A stretch of DNA of 64,000 bases from Streptomyces sp. HUAS MG91. GTDB lineage: Bacteria; Actinomycetota; Actinomycetes; Streptomycetales; Streptomycetaceae. The first letter of the stretch is position 1. Every line of letters starts with the position of its first letter. Below are positions 32,929 to 43,832 of the stretch, piece by piece. The stretch spans positions 7,068,001 to 7,132,000 of the forward strand of contig NZ_CP159534.1 of the NCBI RefSeq assembly GCF_040529335.1, given 5' to 3'. The notes under the pieces are model-generated. The model worked only from the letters and a program-made list of their open reading frames with translations. It was not told the origin of the DNA and did no database searches. A program made the position numbers and the translations under genes.

Positions 32929-34755
32929 TCACCCGCGGTACAGCGCCTCGACCTCCGACGCGTACGCCGTCTCGATCGCCTTGCGCTTCAGCTTCAGGGA
33001 CGGCGTGAGCAGGCCGTGCTCCTCGCTGAACTGGTGGGCCAGTATCCGGAAGGTGCGGATCGACTCGGCCTGCGACACCAGCGTGTTCGCGGCCACGACG
33101 GCGCGCCGCACCTCCATCTCCAGGTCCGGGTCGCGCACCAGCTCGGCCGGGTGCATCATCTGCTTGCCGCGCATGCCCAGCCAGTGCTCGACCGATTCCG
33201 CGTCGAGGGTGACGAGCGCGGCCACGTACGGGCGGTCGTTGCCGACGACGATGCACTGGGCGACCAGCGGATGGTCGCGCACCCGCTCCTCCAACTGCTG
33301 CGGCGAGACGCTCTTGCCGCCGGAGGTCACCAGGATCTCCTTCTTGCGGCCGGTGATGGTCAGATAGCCGTCCTCGTCGAGGGCGCCCAGGTCACCGGTG
33401 GCGAGCCAGCCGTCGTGCAGGGTGCCGTCGGTCGCCTTCGGGTCGTTGAGGTAGCCCTGGAAGACATTGCCGCCGTAGAGCCACACCTCGCCGTCGTCGG
33501 CGATGTGCACGGTGGTGCCCGGGATCGCCTGGCCGACCGTGCCGTAGCGGGTCTGCTCGGGCGGATTGGCGGTCGCCGCGGCCGTCGACTCGGTCAGGCC
33601 GTAGCCCTCGTAGATCGCGACGCCCGCGCCGGCGAAGAACAGGCCGAGCCTGCGGTCCATGCCGCTGCCGCCGGACATGGCGTGCCGGATCCGGCCGCCC
33701 ATCGCCTCGCGCACCTTGGAGTAGACGAGCTTGTCGAAGACGGAGTGCTGCATGCGCAGCGAAGCCGACGGGCCGGAACCCGTGCCGAACGCCTTCGCCT
33801 CCTGCGCGTCCGCGTACTTCACGGCGCACTCGACGGCCTTGTCGAACGCCCCCGATCTGCCTTCCTTCTCGGCCTTTCTGCGGGCCGCGTTGAAGACCTT
33901 CTCGAAGATGTACGGGACCGCGAGGATGAACGTCGGACGGAAGGCCACGAGATCGGGCAGGAGCGCGGCCGCGTTCAGCTGCGGCTGGTGGCCCATCTTC
34001 ACCCCGCCGCGCACCGCCGCCACCTGCACCATCCGCCCGAAGACGTGCGCCAGCGGCAGGAACAGCAGGGTGGACGCCACCCGCTCCCGCTTGGAGGCGA
34101 ACACCGGCTCCCAGCGCGCCACCATGGTGTCGGCCTCGAACATGAAGTTCGCGTGCGAGATGACACAGCCCTTGGGGCGGCCCGTCGTGCCCGAGGTGTA
34201 GATGATCGTGGCGGTGGAGTCCGGGGTCACCGCCTTGCGGTGTCGGTGCACCGTCTCGTCGTCGATGTGCGTGCCGGACGCGCTCACCTGCTCCACCGCG
34301 CCGCCGTCCAGCTGCCACAGCCGGCGCAGATGGGGAAGCTTGTCGATGACCGTGGCGATGGTCATCGCGTGGTCCTCGTGCTCCACGACCGCCGCCGACA
34401 CCTGGGCGTCGTACAGCGTCCAGAAGACCTGCTCGGCCGAGGACGTCGCGTAGATGGGGACGACCTGGGCGCCGACGGTCCACAGCGCGAAGTCGAACAG
34501 CGTCCACTCGTAGCGCGTACGGGACATGATGGCGACCCGGTCACCGAACCTGATGCCCTGCGCGAGCAGGCCCTTGGCCAGCGCCAGGATCTGGTCCCGG
34601 AACTCGGCCGAGGTCACGTCGCGCCACTGGCCCTCGGCGTCCTTGCGCCCGAAGGCGACATGGCCGGGGTCTTCGAGGGCTCGGTCGAACACGGCGTCGG
34701 CCAGGCCGCCCACCGGCGGTGCCGACGCCAGAGCGGGGGTGGTGAACTCACGCAA
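32929..34755 (-). CDS. Long-chain fatty-acid-CoA ligase (AMP-forming)
   Basis: The protein has 608 residues. The AMP-binding signature is YTSGTTGRPKG, with YEGYGLTESTAA and the C-terminal TGDLGALDEDGYLTITGRKK and Lys-containing SLKLKRK. The length and the ending SEEHGLLTPSLKLKRKAIE fit long-chain acyl-CoA synthetases of the FadD15 type. It activates fatty acids to acyl-CoA with ATP. The start is the TTG at 34755, with AAGGAG six bases upstream and the usual family start REFTTPAL. No Met start is available nearby in frame. An inverted repeat at 34904-34921 in the 348-base upstream region may be its operator. Confidence 0.93.
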   Translation of the reverse strand: MREFTTPALASAPPVGGLADAVFDRALEDPGHVAFGRKDAEGQWRDVTSAEFRDQILALAKGLLAQGIRFGDRVAIMSRTRYEWTLFDFALWTVGAQVVPIYATSSAEQVFWTLYDAQVSAAVVEHEDHAMTIATVIDKLPHLRRLWQLDGGAVEQVSASGTHIDDETVHRHRKAVTPDSTATIIYTSGTTGRPKGCVISHANFMFEADTMVARWEPVFASKRERVASTLLFLPLAHVFGRMVQVAAVRGGVKMGHQPQLNAAALLPDLVAFRPTFILAVPYIFEKVFNAARRKAEKEGRSGAFDKAVECAVKYADAQEAKAFGTGSGPSASLRMQHSVFDKLVYSKVREAMGGRIRHAMSGGSGMDRRLGLFFAGAGVAIYEGYGLTESTAAATANPPEQTRYGTVGQAIPGTTVHIADDGEVWLYGGNVFQGYLNDPKATDGTLHDGWLATGDLGALDEDGYLTITGRKKEILVTSGGKSVSPQQLEERVRDHPLVAQCIVVGNDRPYVAALVTLDAESVEHWLGMRGKQMMHPAELVRDPDLEMEVRRAVVAANTLVSQAESIRTFRILAHQFSEEHGLLTPSLKLKRKAIETAYASEVEALYRG

Positions 34756-35103
34756 TGTTGCTCCTTGTGGCGCTCCGCACAGCGTCGGCGACGGTACCGG
34801 ACCGCGCGCCCCGGCGGGAGAGGGTCCGTCTCACCGATGGCGCGCGGAATATGCACAGGTCAGCCGTTTAAATGCGGCCACAAGGGAAGCGGCGGGACAG
34901 ATTACTTACCTTTCAGTAAGTTTCGGTGGCGTAATCTCCCGGCGCTCTTCACCGTTCACCGTCGGTCTCCACCGAATCTGTACGGAGAGGTCACCGGGGA
35001 CGCCCTGGCGTGGGGACCGCCTTTTTGGACGGAGCGGTCGGTTCCACTAGCGGGCCTCCCGGGACCGTACCAGGGTGATCATCGGGAATCCCCCGCTCCG
35101 CGC
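34756..35103. other. Promoter region of the acyl-CoA ligase and end of the LysR gene
   Basis: These 348 bases hold no gene. The part next to the ligase is AT-richer than the surroundings (TTTAAATG at about 34868) and contains the inverted repeat listed separately. The part next to the LysR stop has a weak 6-bp stem, GACCGC (35015-35020) with GCGGTC (35034-35039), with an A-run on the minus-strand loop; this could be a poor LysR terminator. Confidence 0.5.
34904..34921. promoter_or_regulatory. Inverted repeat ACTTAC-N6-GTAAGT, putative TetR-type operator
   Basis: ACTTAC (34904-34909) and GTAAGT (34916-34921) are exact reverse complements with a 6-base spacer, in an AT-rich patch about 150 bases upstream of the TTG start of the acyl-CoA ligase. 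TetR regulators of fatty-acid genes commonly bind TTACT...AGTAA-type sites; that reading is also present here (34902-34906 and 34915-34919). Confidence 0.5.
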
Positions 35104-35961
35104 CTATCCGGCAGCCCGGTGCAACCGCTCCCCGCCACCCAGGATCGCCTGCGCCAGCACGGCCCCCGGCCCCCGCTCGGCGGCCCCCCGAAGCACGAAG
35201 TCGACCTCCCCGAGCTCCGGCAGCCCCACCCGCTCCGGCACCCGCACGAGCCCCGGCGGAATGAGCCCCCGGGAATGCGCCATCACCCCGAGCCCGGCCC
35301 GCGCCGCCGCGATCAGCCCGTTCAGCGAACCGCTCGTACAGGCGATGCGCCAGGCCCGCCCGTGCCGCTCCAGCGCCTCCAGAGCCAGCGCCCGCGAGAT
35401 CCCCGGCGGCGGATACACGATCAACGGCACCGGCCGCTCCGGATCGATCCGCAGCCGCTCCGAGCCGATCCACACCAGCCGGTCGTGCCACACGGACTGC
35501 CCGCCCGGGTCCTCGGGCCGCCGCTTGGCGAGCACCAGATCGAGCTTGCCCGCGTCCAGCTGCTCGTGCAGCGTCCCGGACAGTTCGACGGTCAGCTCCA
35601 GGTCCACCTCGGGATGTTCGACGCGGAACGCCTCCAGGATCTCCGGCAGCCGGGTCAGCACGAAGTCCTCCGAGGCGCCGAACCGCAGCCGCCCGCGCAA
35701 CCGCGTCCCCGTGAAGAACGCGGCGGCCTGCTCGTGCACCTCCAGGATCCGGCGCGCGAACCCGAGCATCGCCTCCCCGTCGGCGGTGAGTTCCACGGAG
35801 TGCGTGTCCCGCGTGAACAGCGTCCGCGCCGTCGCGTCCTCCAGCCGGCGCACGTGCTGGCTGACCGTCGACTGCCGCAGGCCGAGCCGCCGCGCGGCCT
35901 GCGTGAAGCTCAGCGTCTGCGCGACGGCCAGAAACGTCCTCAGCTGCCCGGGGTCGTACAT
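35104..35961 (-). CDS. LysR-family transcriptional regulator
   Basis: The protein has 285 residues, with the N-terminal LysR winged helix (FLAVAQTLSFTQAARRLGLR, QSTVSQHVRRLE) and a type II periplasmic-fold effector domain (about 90-285, RLRFGASEDFVLTRLPEIL). It is divergent from the bile-acid:sodium-symporter-family gene across 124 bases, the classical arrangement for a LysR activator controlling its neighbour and itself. The palindrome CGGTATACCG in the gap is a likely part of its site. The effector is unknown but is probably a substrate of the transporter or a related metabolite. Confidence 0.93.
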   Translation of the reverse strand: MYDPGQLRTFLAVAQTLSFTQAARRLGLRQSTVSQHVRRLEDATARTLFTRDTHSVELTADGEAMLGFARRILEVHEQAAAFFTGTRLRGRLRFGASEDFVLTRLPEILEAFRVEHPEVDLELTVELSGTLHEQLDAGKLDLVLAKRRPEDPGGQSVWHDRLVWIGSERLRIDPERPVPLIVYPPPGISRALALEALERHGRAWRIACTSGSLNGLIAAARAGLGVMAHSRGLIPPGLVRVPERVGLPELGEVDFVLRGAAERGPGAVLAQAILGGGERLHRAAG

Positions 35962-36008
35962 GCCCCGACCCTACGCCCGGTCATCACGCGACACGATCAC
36001 AGTCAGAG

Positions 36009-36018
36009 CGGTATACCG
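36009..36018. promoter_or_regulatory. Palindrome CGGTATACCG in the LysR/symporter gap
   Basis: This perfect 10-bp palindrome lies 48 bases upstream of the LysR start and 68 bases upstream of the symporter start. The position fits a LysR recognition or activation site. There is no experimental support in the sequence itself. Confidence 0.45.
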
Positions 36019-36085
36019 GATTCCCGATCAAGAAGGAGGGGTGGAGGATGGAGAGGGCACGACCTGAACCGAGAGCAAGGAACCA

Positions 36086-37141
36086 ATGAAACGCCTGAGC
36101 TGGCCGTCCTGGATGCCGATCGACCCCTACATCCTGGCGCTGATCGGGACCGTGGGCGTCGCCGCCCTGCTCCCCGCTCGCGGTGGCGCGGCCGACGTGG
36201 CGTCCGGCGCCTCGACCGCCGCGGTCGCCTTCCTCTTCTTCCTCTACGGGGCGCGCCTGTCGACCCGCGAGGCGATGGACGGCCTGCGCCACTGGCGGCT
36301 CCACATCACGGTCCTGGCCTGCACCTTCGTCCTGTTCCCGCTGCTCGGCCTCGCGGCCCGCGGCCTGGTTCCGGTGCTGCTGCCGCAGAACCTCTACGAG
36401 GGACTGCTCTTCCTCACCCTCGTGCCGTCGACGATCCAGTCCTCGATCGCGTTCACCTCGATCGCGCGCGGCAACGTCCCGGCGGCGATCTGCGCGGGCT
36501 CCTTCTCCTCGCTCGCCGGCATCGTGATCACCCCGCTGCTCGCGGCGGCCCTGCTCGGCAACAGCGGCGGCGGCTTCTCGGCCGACTCCCTGGTGAAGAT
36601 CGTGCTGCAACTGCTGGTGCCGTTCGTCGCGGGCCAGTTGCTGCGCCGCTGGGTCGGCGGCTTCCTCACCCGCCACAAGAAGGTCCTCGGCTACGTGGAC
36701 CGGGGCTCGATCCTGCTCGTCGTCTACACGGCGTTCAGCGAGGGCATGGTCCAGGGCATCTGGCACCAGGTGAGCGCGGTCCGGCTGGCCGGGCTGCTCG
36801 TCGTCGAGGCGGTGCTGCTCGCCGTGATGCTGGCGGTGACCTGGTACGGCGCGAAGGCGCTCGGATTCGACCGGGGCGACCGCATCGCGATCCAGTTCGC
36901 CGGGTCGAAGAAGTCGCTGGCCTCCGGACTGCCCATGGCGAGCGTCCTGTTCGGCGCCCATGCCTCGCTCGCCGTGCTGCCGCTGATGCTCTTCCACCAG
37001 ATGCAGCTGATGGTGTGCGCGGTCCTCGCCAAGCGCCGCGCGAAGGACCCCGAGAACACGGGGGCGGACGAGGCACGGGGACACACCCCGGCCGAGGCGG
37101 GCGTCGGCGTCACTTCTTCGGCATCAGGCCCGAATCGATGA
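36086..37141 (+). CDS. Bile-acid:sodium symporter (SBF)-family transporter
   Basis: The protein has 351 residues and about nine or ten membrane helices, starting at about residue 13. Family marks are FLFFLYGARLSTREAMDGLR, the SBF core LVPSTIQSSIAFTSIARGNV and AIQFAGSKKSLASGLPMA. It belongs to the YocS/RCH1-like branch (often annotated as SBF-like or DUF4137), with members moving organic anions, often with sodium. The substrate is not known. It has an AAGGA-type site before ATG 36086. It is divergent from its probable LysR regulator and ends at an overlapping pair of hairpins. Confidence 0.9.
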   Translation: MKRLSWPSWMPIDPYILALIGTVGVAALLPARGGAADVASGASTAAVAFLFFLYGARLSTREAMDGLRHWRLHITVLACTFVLFPLLGLAARGLVPVLLPQNLYEGLLFLTLVPSTIQSSIAFTSIARGNVPAAICAGSFSSLAGIVITPLLAAALLGNSGGGFSADSLVKIVLQLLVPFVAGQLLRRWVGGFLTRHKKVLGYVDRGSILLVVYTAFSEGMVQGIWHQVSAVRLAGLLVVEAVLLAVMLAVTWYGAKALGFDRGDRIAIQFAGSKKSLASGLPMASVLFGAHASLAVLPLMLFHQMQLMVCAVLAKRRAKDPENTGADEARGHTPAEAGVGVTSSASGPNR

Positions 37142-37177
37142 GGCGGGCAGGGGCGTTCACCTCGTAGGAGCGAGGGC

Positions 37178-37220
37178 GGGCCCGTGGCGACGGGCCCCGG
37201 CGCCGCCGGAGCCGGGGCCC
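37178..37220 (+). terminator. Two overlapping alternative hairpins between convergent genes
   Basis: Stem A is GGGCCCGT (37178-37185) with ACGGGCCC (37190-37197). Stem B is GGGCCCCGGC (37192-37201) with GCCGGGGCCC (37211-37220). Stem B uses bases from the 3' arm of stem A, so only one can form at a time. They lie between the convergent symporter and fdhD genes. Confidence 0.7.
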
Positions 37221-37282
37221 GGCCGACGCAGGGGGCGCTCCCCGTCGCACCGGACCCCGTCCGGCGTGCCGCGGGCTCCGCG

Positions 37283-38131
37283 TCAGCTCGACGCGGCCGG
37301 AACCCTCAGGTCGAGCCGGTGTTCACCCGCGTACACGTTCATGTTGGCGCCCCGCAGGAAGCCGACCAGCGTCAGTCCGGTCTCGGCGGCCAGGTCCACG
37401 GCGAGGGACGACGGTGCCGAGACCGCCGCGAGCACCGGGATGCCCGCCATGACCGCCTTCTGCGCCAGCTCGAAGGAGGCGCGGCCGGAGACCAGCAGGA
37501 CCGACCGGGACAGCGGCAGGCCGCCGTTCTGCAACGCGCGCCCCACCAGCTTGTCGACGGCGTTGTGCCGCCCGACGTCCTCCCTTATGTCGACGAGCGT
37601 GCCCGTCTCGTCGAAGAGCGCGGCCGCGTGCAGGCCCCCGGTCCGGTCGAACACCCGCTGGGCCTCGCGCAGCCGGTCGGGGAGCGAGGCCAGCAGCTCG
37701 GGGGTGAGCCGGACCGGGGGAGTGTCGGCGATCGGGAAGCGGGCCGTGGTGCGCACCGCGTCCAGGCTGGCCTTGCCGCACAGTCCGCAGGACGAGGTCG
37801 TGTACACGTTCCGTTCGAGCGTGATGTCGGGCAGCACGATCCCGGGGGCCGTCCGCACATCCACCACGTTGTACGTGTTCGAGCCGTCCTGGGTCGCGCC
37901 CGCGCAGTACACGATGTTCTGGAGGTCGTCGGCGCCGGCCAGCACTCCCTCGCTGACCAGGAAACCGGCCGCGAGCGCGAAGTCGTCGCCCGGGGTGCGC
38001 ATGGTGATGGCGAGCGGCTTGCCGTTCAGCCGGATCTCCAGGGGTTCCTCGGCGACGAGTGTGTCCGGCCGGGACGAGACCTGCCCGCCCCTGATCCGGA
38101 TGACCTTGCGCCGTTCCGTGACTCGTCCCAT
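37283..38131 (-). CDS. fdhD: Formate dehydrogenase accessory sulfurtransferase FdhD
   Basis: The protein has 282 residues. The conserved redox motif CGLCG (C115, C118) that accepts sulfur from IscS is visible in YTTSSCGLCGKASLDAV, with RTPGDDFALAAGFL and EDVGRHNAVDKLVG typical of FdhD. It transfers sulfur to the bis-MGD cofactor and is required for formate dehydrogenase activity. It is the last gene of the fdh unit, starting seven bases after the stop of the iron-sulfur subunit gene, which places it in that operon. It may also serve the YdeP-like enzyme upstream. Confidence 0.96.
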   Translation of the reverse strand: MGRVTERRKVIRIRGGQVSSRPDTLVAEEPLEIRLNGKPLAITMRTPGDDFALAAGFLVSEGVLAGADDLQNIVYCAGATQDGSNTYNVVDVRTAPGIVLPDITLERNVYTTSSCGLCGKASLDAVRTTARFPIADTPPVRLTPELLASLPDRLREAQRVFDRTGGLHAAALFDETGTLVDIREDVGRHNAVDKLVGRALQNGGLPLSRSVLLVSGRASFELAQKAVMAGIPVLAAVSAPSSLAVDLAAETGLTLVGFLRGANMNVYAGEHRLDLRVPAASS

Positions 38132-38138
38132 GTCTTGA

Positions 38139-38995
38139 TCAGTCCCGGTTCTGTACGTGCTGGTAGCCGAAGCGGCCCTTGATGCAGAGGTTGCCGTGGG
38201 TCACCGGATTGTCGTGCGGCGAGGTGACCTTCACGATCTCATTGTCCTGCACATGGAGCGTGAGGTTGCAGCCGACTCCGCAGTACGCGCACACCGTCGT
38301 CGTCTCCGTCTGCGCCGACTCGTCCCAGGTGCCGGCCGCGCGCATGTCGAACTCCGACTTGAACGACAGCGCGCCCGTCGGGCAGACCTCGACGCAGTTC
38401 CCGCAGTACACACAGGCGGAGTCGGTCAGCGGGGCGTCGTGCTCGACGGCGATCCGGGCGTCGAAACCACGCCCGGCGACGGAGATCGCGAAGGAGTTCT
38501 GCCACTGCTCGCCGCAGGCGTCGACGCACTTGTAGCAGAGGATGCACTTGTCGTAGTCGCGCACATAGAGGTCGTTGTCGACCCGTGGTTCCTCACCGAG
38601 ACGGGCCGCGTCCGGGCCGAACCGGGCCGGCTTCGCCTCGTACTCCTTCAGCCAGCCGGCGACATGGGGAGTTGTCGACAGATCCACACTCGACGCGAGC
38701 AGTTCGAGGACGACCTTGCGGCTGTGCCGGACCCGCTCGGTGTCGGTGCGGACCTCCATGCCCGGTTCGGCCCGGCGTGAGCAGGCGGGCGCCAGGGTCC
38801 GCGCCCCCTCCACCTCGACGACGCACACCCGGCAGGCGTTCTTCGGGGTGAGGGTGTCGCCCTGGCACAGCGTCGGGACGTCCTTCCCGGCGGCGCGGCA
38901 CGCGTCGAGGAGCGTGGATCCCTCGGGCGCGCGCACCGGCTCGCCGTCGAGGGTGAACTCCAGCAGGCGCCGGGGGATCCCCAGCGGCACGGTCG

Positions 38996-38999
<4 letters not shown>
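38139..38999 (-). CDS. Formate dehydrogenase iron-sulfur subunit: 2Fe-2S, two 4Fe-4S, and the MGD-proximal 4Fe-4S domain
   Basis: The protein has 286 residues. An N-terminal 2Fe-2S ferredoxin (C45, C56, C59, C73 in LCQGD...NACRVCVVEVEG...APAC) is followed by a NuoG-like His/Cys segment, two 4Fe-4S motifs (CILCYKCVDAC and CVYCGNCVEVCPTG) and a C-terminal 4Fe-4S domain (CAYCGVGCNL, later CIKGRFGYQHV). That last domain is normally the N-terminal part of the catalytic formate dehydrogenase subunit, so this gene holds the front half of a FdhF-type protein, split from the catalytic half at 40804-42759. It overlaps the NuoE-NuoF gene by four bases (ATGA) and carries electrons between the Mo site and the flavin subunit. 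Confidence 0.92.
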
Positions 39000-40801
<1,802 letters not shown>

Positions 40802-40803
40802 CG

Positions 40804-42759
40804 TCAGCCCCTCGCTTCCCGTGCGGTCAGCTTCTCGATCCGGATCGCCGACGCCTTGAACTCCGCCGTCCCGGCGATCGGGCAATTCGCCTCGATCGTC
40901 AGCGCGTTGGTGTCCACCTCGTCGGGGAAGTGCATGGTCATGAAGGCGAGCCCGGGACGCAGCCCCGGATCGACCCAGACCGGCGCGGTGACCACCCCGC
41001 GCCGGGACGACACCCGGACCTCCTCGCCGACCACGACCCCGTACCGCTCGGCGTCCTCCGGGCACAGCTCGACGTACTCGCCGCGGCGCAGCGGAGAGGC
41101 GAAACTCCCGCTCTGCACACCGGTGTTGTACGAGTCGAGGCGGCGCCCGGTGGTCAGCCGGATCGGGTACGCGTCGTCGGTCAGGTCGACCGGCGGATCG
41201 TGCTCGACGAGCCCGAACGGCGCGCGGCGGCCCCTTCGTCCGGGGTCGGTCTCCCACAGCCGCCCGTGCAGGTAGGACGACGGGAGTTCGTCGACGTCGG
41301 GGCACGGCCACTGCAGGCCCTGGTGCGCGTCGAGCCGGTCGTAGGTCATCCCGAAGTGGTCGGGGGACAGGGCGCGCAGCTCGTTCCAGACCGTCTCCGC
41401 GTCCGGGTACTTCCAGTCGTGGCCGAGCCGCCCGGCCACGTCGCAGAGGATGTCGATGTCCTCGCGCGCCTCGCCCGGCGCCCGCAGCGCGGCCCGCACG
41501 CGCTGCACCCGCCGCTCGCTGTTGGTGGTGGTGCCCTCGGTCTCCGCCCACGAGGCGGTGGCGGGCAGCACGACATCGGCCATCTCCGCGGTCCTCGTCA
41601 GGAAGATGTCCTGCACCACGAGGTGGTCGAGCGCGGCGAGCCGGCGCGCCGCCTGCTCGCTGTCGGCCTCCGACTGGGCCGGGTTCTCCCCGATGCAGTA
41701 CACGGCGTGCAGGGAGCCGTGCTCCATCGCCTCGAACATGTCGGTGAGGGTCAGTCCGTAGCGCGGCTGGATGACGGTGTCCCAGGCCCGTTCGAACTTC
41801 AGCCGGTGCCCGTCGTCGAGGATGTCCTGGAAGCCGGGCAGCCGGTTGGGGATGGCGCCCATGTCGCCGCCGCCCTGCACGTTGTTCTGCCCGCGCAGCG
41901 GCTGCACCCCGGCGCCGTACCGGCCGACGTGTCCGGTGAGCAGGGCCAGGTTGATGAGCGCGCGGACGTTGTCGGTCCCGTTGTGGTGCTCGGTGATCCC
42001 CAACGTCCAGCACAACTGGGCGCGTTCGGCGGTGGCGTAGGCGCGCGCGAGATCGCGGATCGCGGCCGCCGGGACGCCGGTGACCTTCTCGGCGAGTGTC
42101 GGCGTCCACGGCTCGACGAGCGCCTTGAACTCCTCGAAGCCGGTCGTCGCCCGCTCCACGAACGCCCTGTTGTACAGGCCTTCGGCGATGATCTCGCGGG
42201 CGACGGCGTGCGCCAGCGGGATGTCCGTGCCGACGTTGAGCCCGAGCCAGCTCTCCGCCCACTCGGCGGTCGAGGTGCGGCGCGGGTCGACCGCGTACAT
42301 GCGGGCGCCGTTGCGGATCCCCTTCAGCACGTGCTGGAAGAAGATCGGGTGCGCGAAACGGGCGTTGGAGCCCCACATCACGATCAGATCCGTGTGCTCG
42401 ACCTCCTCGTACGAGGAGGTGCCGCCGCCCGAGCCGAAGACGGCGGAGAGGCCGGCCACGCTCGGCGCGTGGCAGGTCCGGTTGCAGGAGTCGACGTTGT
42501 TGGTGCCCATGACGACCCGGGTGAACTTCTGGGCCACGAAGTTCATCTCGTTCGTGGCGCGGGCGCAGGACAGCATCGCGAAGGAGTCCGGCCCGTGCGC
42601 GGCGCGCGCCCGCCGGAACCCGGCCGCCGCCGCGTCGAGGGCCTCGTCCCACGTCGCCTCCCGGAACGGCGAGCGACGGTCGCCGGGCACCTCGCGCAGC
42701 AGCGGGCGGGTCAGCCGGGTGTAGCTCTTCGGGGTACGGTCACGACGACTCCGCTTCAT
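40804..42759 (-). CDS. Formate dehydrogenase catalytic (molybdopterin) subunit lacking the N-terminal 4Fe-4S domain
   Basis: The protein has 651 residues. It begins TRLTRPLLREVPGDRRSPFREATWDEAL, which in FdhF-type enzymes comes after the 4Fe-4S domain; that domain is in the 38139-38999 protein. The Mo ligand is C96 in DSCNRTCHAPSV (Cys in place of selenocysteine). MGD-binding tracts follow (VMWGSNARFAHPIFF, LCWTLGITEHHNGTDN, QPLRGQNNVQGGGDMG). The C-terminal domain is PIRLTTGRRLDSYNTGVQSG. It oxidises formate to CO2, probably in the cytoplasm as there is no Tat leader. It overlaps the upstream gene by four bases (ATGA). An active enzyme would need the partner gene for its proximal cluster. 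Confidence 0.93.
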   Translation of the reverse strand: MKRSRRDRTPKSYTRLTRPLLREVPGDRRSPFREATWDEALDAAAAGFRRARAAHGPDSFAMLSCARATNEMNFVAQKFTRVVMGTNNVDSCNRTCHAPSVAGLSAVFGSGGGTSSYEEVEHTDLIVMWGSNARFAHPIFFQHVLKGIRNGARMYAVDPRRTSTAEWAESWLGLNVGTDIPLAHAVAREIIAEGLYNRAFVERATTGFEEFKALVEPWTPTLAEKVTGVPAAAIRDLARAYATAERAQLCWTLGITEHHNGTDNVRALINLALLTGHVGRYGAGVQPLRGQNNVQGGGDMGAIPNRLPGFQDILDDGHRLKFERAWDTVIQPRYGLTLTDMFEAMEHGSLHAVYCIGENPAQSEADSEQAARRLAALDHLVVQDIFLTRTAEMADVVLPATASWAETEGTTTNSERRVQRVRAALRAPGEAREDIDILCDVAGRLGHDWKYPDAETVWNELRALSPDHFGMTYDRLDAHQGLQWPCPDVDELPSSYLHGRLWETDPGRRGRRAPFGLVEHDPPVDLTDDAYPIRLTTGRRLDSYNTGVQSGSFASPLRRGEYVELCPEDAERYGVVVGEEVRVSSRRGVVTAPVWVDPGLRPGLAFMTMHFPDEVDTNALTIEANCPIAGTAEFKASAIRIEKLTAREARG

Positions 42760-43736
42760 GCGGCGTCCCTCCTCATGCCGTGGGCGAGCAGATCGGAGAG
42801 GGCGTGCACGGTGCGCAGGGTCGGCACCTCGACGCCGGTGATGCCGGCCAGCTCCACCACCGCGGCCAGCAGCACGTCCAGTTCCAGCGGCTTTCCGCGC
42901 TCCAGGTCCTGGAGGGTGGAGGTGCGGTGATCACCGACCCGCTCGGCACCGGCGAGCCGGCGCTCCACGGAGATGTCCGGCCGGCAGCCGAGGGCCGCGG
43001 CGACCTCCAGCGTCTCGGTCATCATGATCCCGATGACCCGGCGGGTGCCCCCGTGCAGGCACATCTGCCGCATCGTGGCGCGTGCCAGGGCACTGATCGG
43101 GTTGAACGAGATGTTGCCGAGCAGCTTGATCCAGATGTCGGCGCGCAGGTCGGGCTCGACGGGACACTTCAGGCCGCCGGCCTTCATCGCGTCGCTGAAC
43201 TCCACACACCGCGCCGACACGCTCCGGTCCGGCTCGCCGATGGAGAACCGGGTGCCTTCGAGGTGCCGGACGACGCCGGGCGCCGCCAGCTCGGTCGCGG
43301 CGTACACGACGCAGCCGATCGCCCGCTCGGGCGCGAGCACCGCACTGACCGCGCCCCGCGGATCGACGCTGTCGAGCCGGTGCCCGTCGTGCGGACCGCC
43401 GTGCCCGTGGAAGTACCACCACGGGATGCCGTTCTGCGCCGCGATCACGGACGTACGGGCGTGCAGAAGGGGCTCGATGAGCGGCCCGCACGCCGCGTAC
43501 GAGGTGGCCTTCAGGCCCAGGAAGACATGGTCGACCGGGCCGATGTCGGCCGGGTCGTCGGTGGCGTGGACCCGGGCGGTGAAATCACCGCGCGGGCTGG
43601 CGACCCGTACGCCGTCGCGCCGCATGGCCGCCAAGTGCGGGCCGCGGGCGACGAGATGGACGTCGGCGCCCGCGCGGTGCAGGGCGGCTCCGACATAGGC
43701 GCCGATCGCTCCGGCGCCGAGGACTGCGACTTTCAC
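42756..43736 (-). CDS. 2-dehydropantoate 2-reductase (PanE/ApbA)-family protein leading the formate dehydrogenase operon
   Basis: The protein has 326 residues. The N-terminal Rossmann motif is VAVLGAGAIGAYVGAALHRA. The ApbA catalytic Lys tract is visible as FLGLKATS and the C-terminal helical domain has DIWIKLLGNISFNPISALAR. PanE reduces ketopantoate to pantoate in coenzyme A synthesis, but the family also includes other 2-keto-acid reductases, and being first in a formate dehydrogenase operon (ATGA overlap) suggests a different or additional substrate. Start GTG 43736 directly precedes the Rossmann motif with GGAG upstream; the in-frame ATG at 43877 adds a low-quality leader over the operator. 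Confidence 0.88.
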   Translation of the reverse strand: MKVAVLGAGAIGAYVGAALHRAGADVHLVARGPHLAAMRRDGVRVASPRGDFTARVHATDDPADIGPVDHVFLGLKATSYAACGPLIEPLLHARTSVIAAQNGIPWWYFHGHGGPHDGHRLDSVDPRGAVSAVLAPERAIGCVVYAATELAAPGVVRHLEGTRFSIGEPDRSVSARCVEFSDAMKAGGLKCPVEPDLRADIWIKLLGNISFNPISALARATMRQMCLHGGTRRVIGIMMTETLEVAAALGCRPDISVERRLAGAERVGDHRTSTLQDLERGKPLELDVLLAAVVELAGITGVEVPTLRTVHALSDLLAHGMRRDAA

Positions 43737-43832
43737 TGGAGCGCTCCGTTCGGTCGAGGGTGCCGGATCCGCCCCGCTCGCACGGGCGGTGGCGGTCCGG
43801 AGGAGCCGAATCACGGGAATCGCATCGATCGA

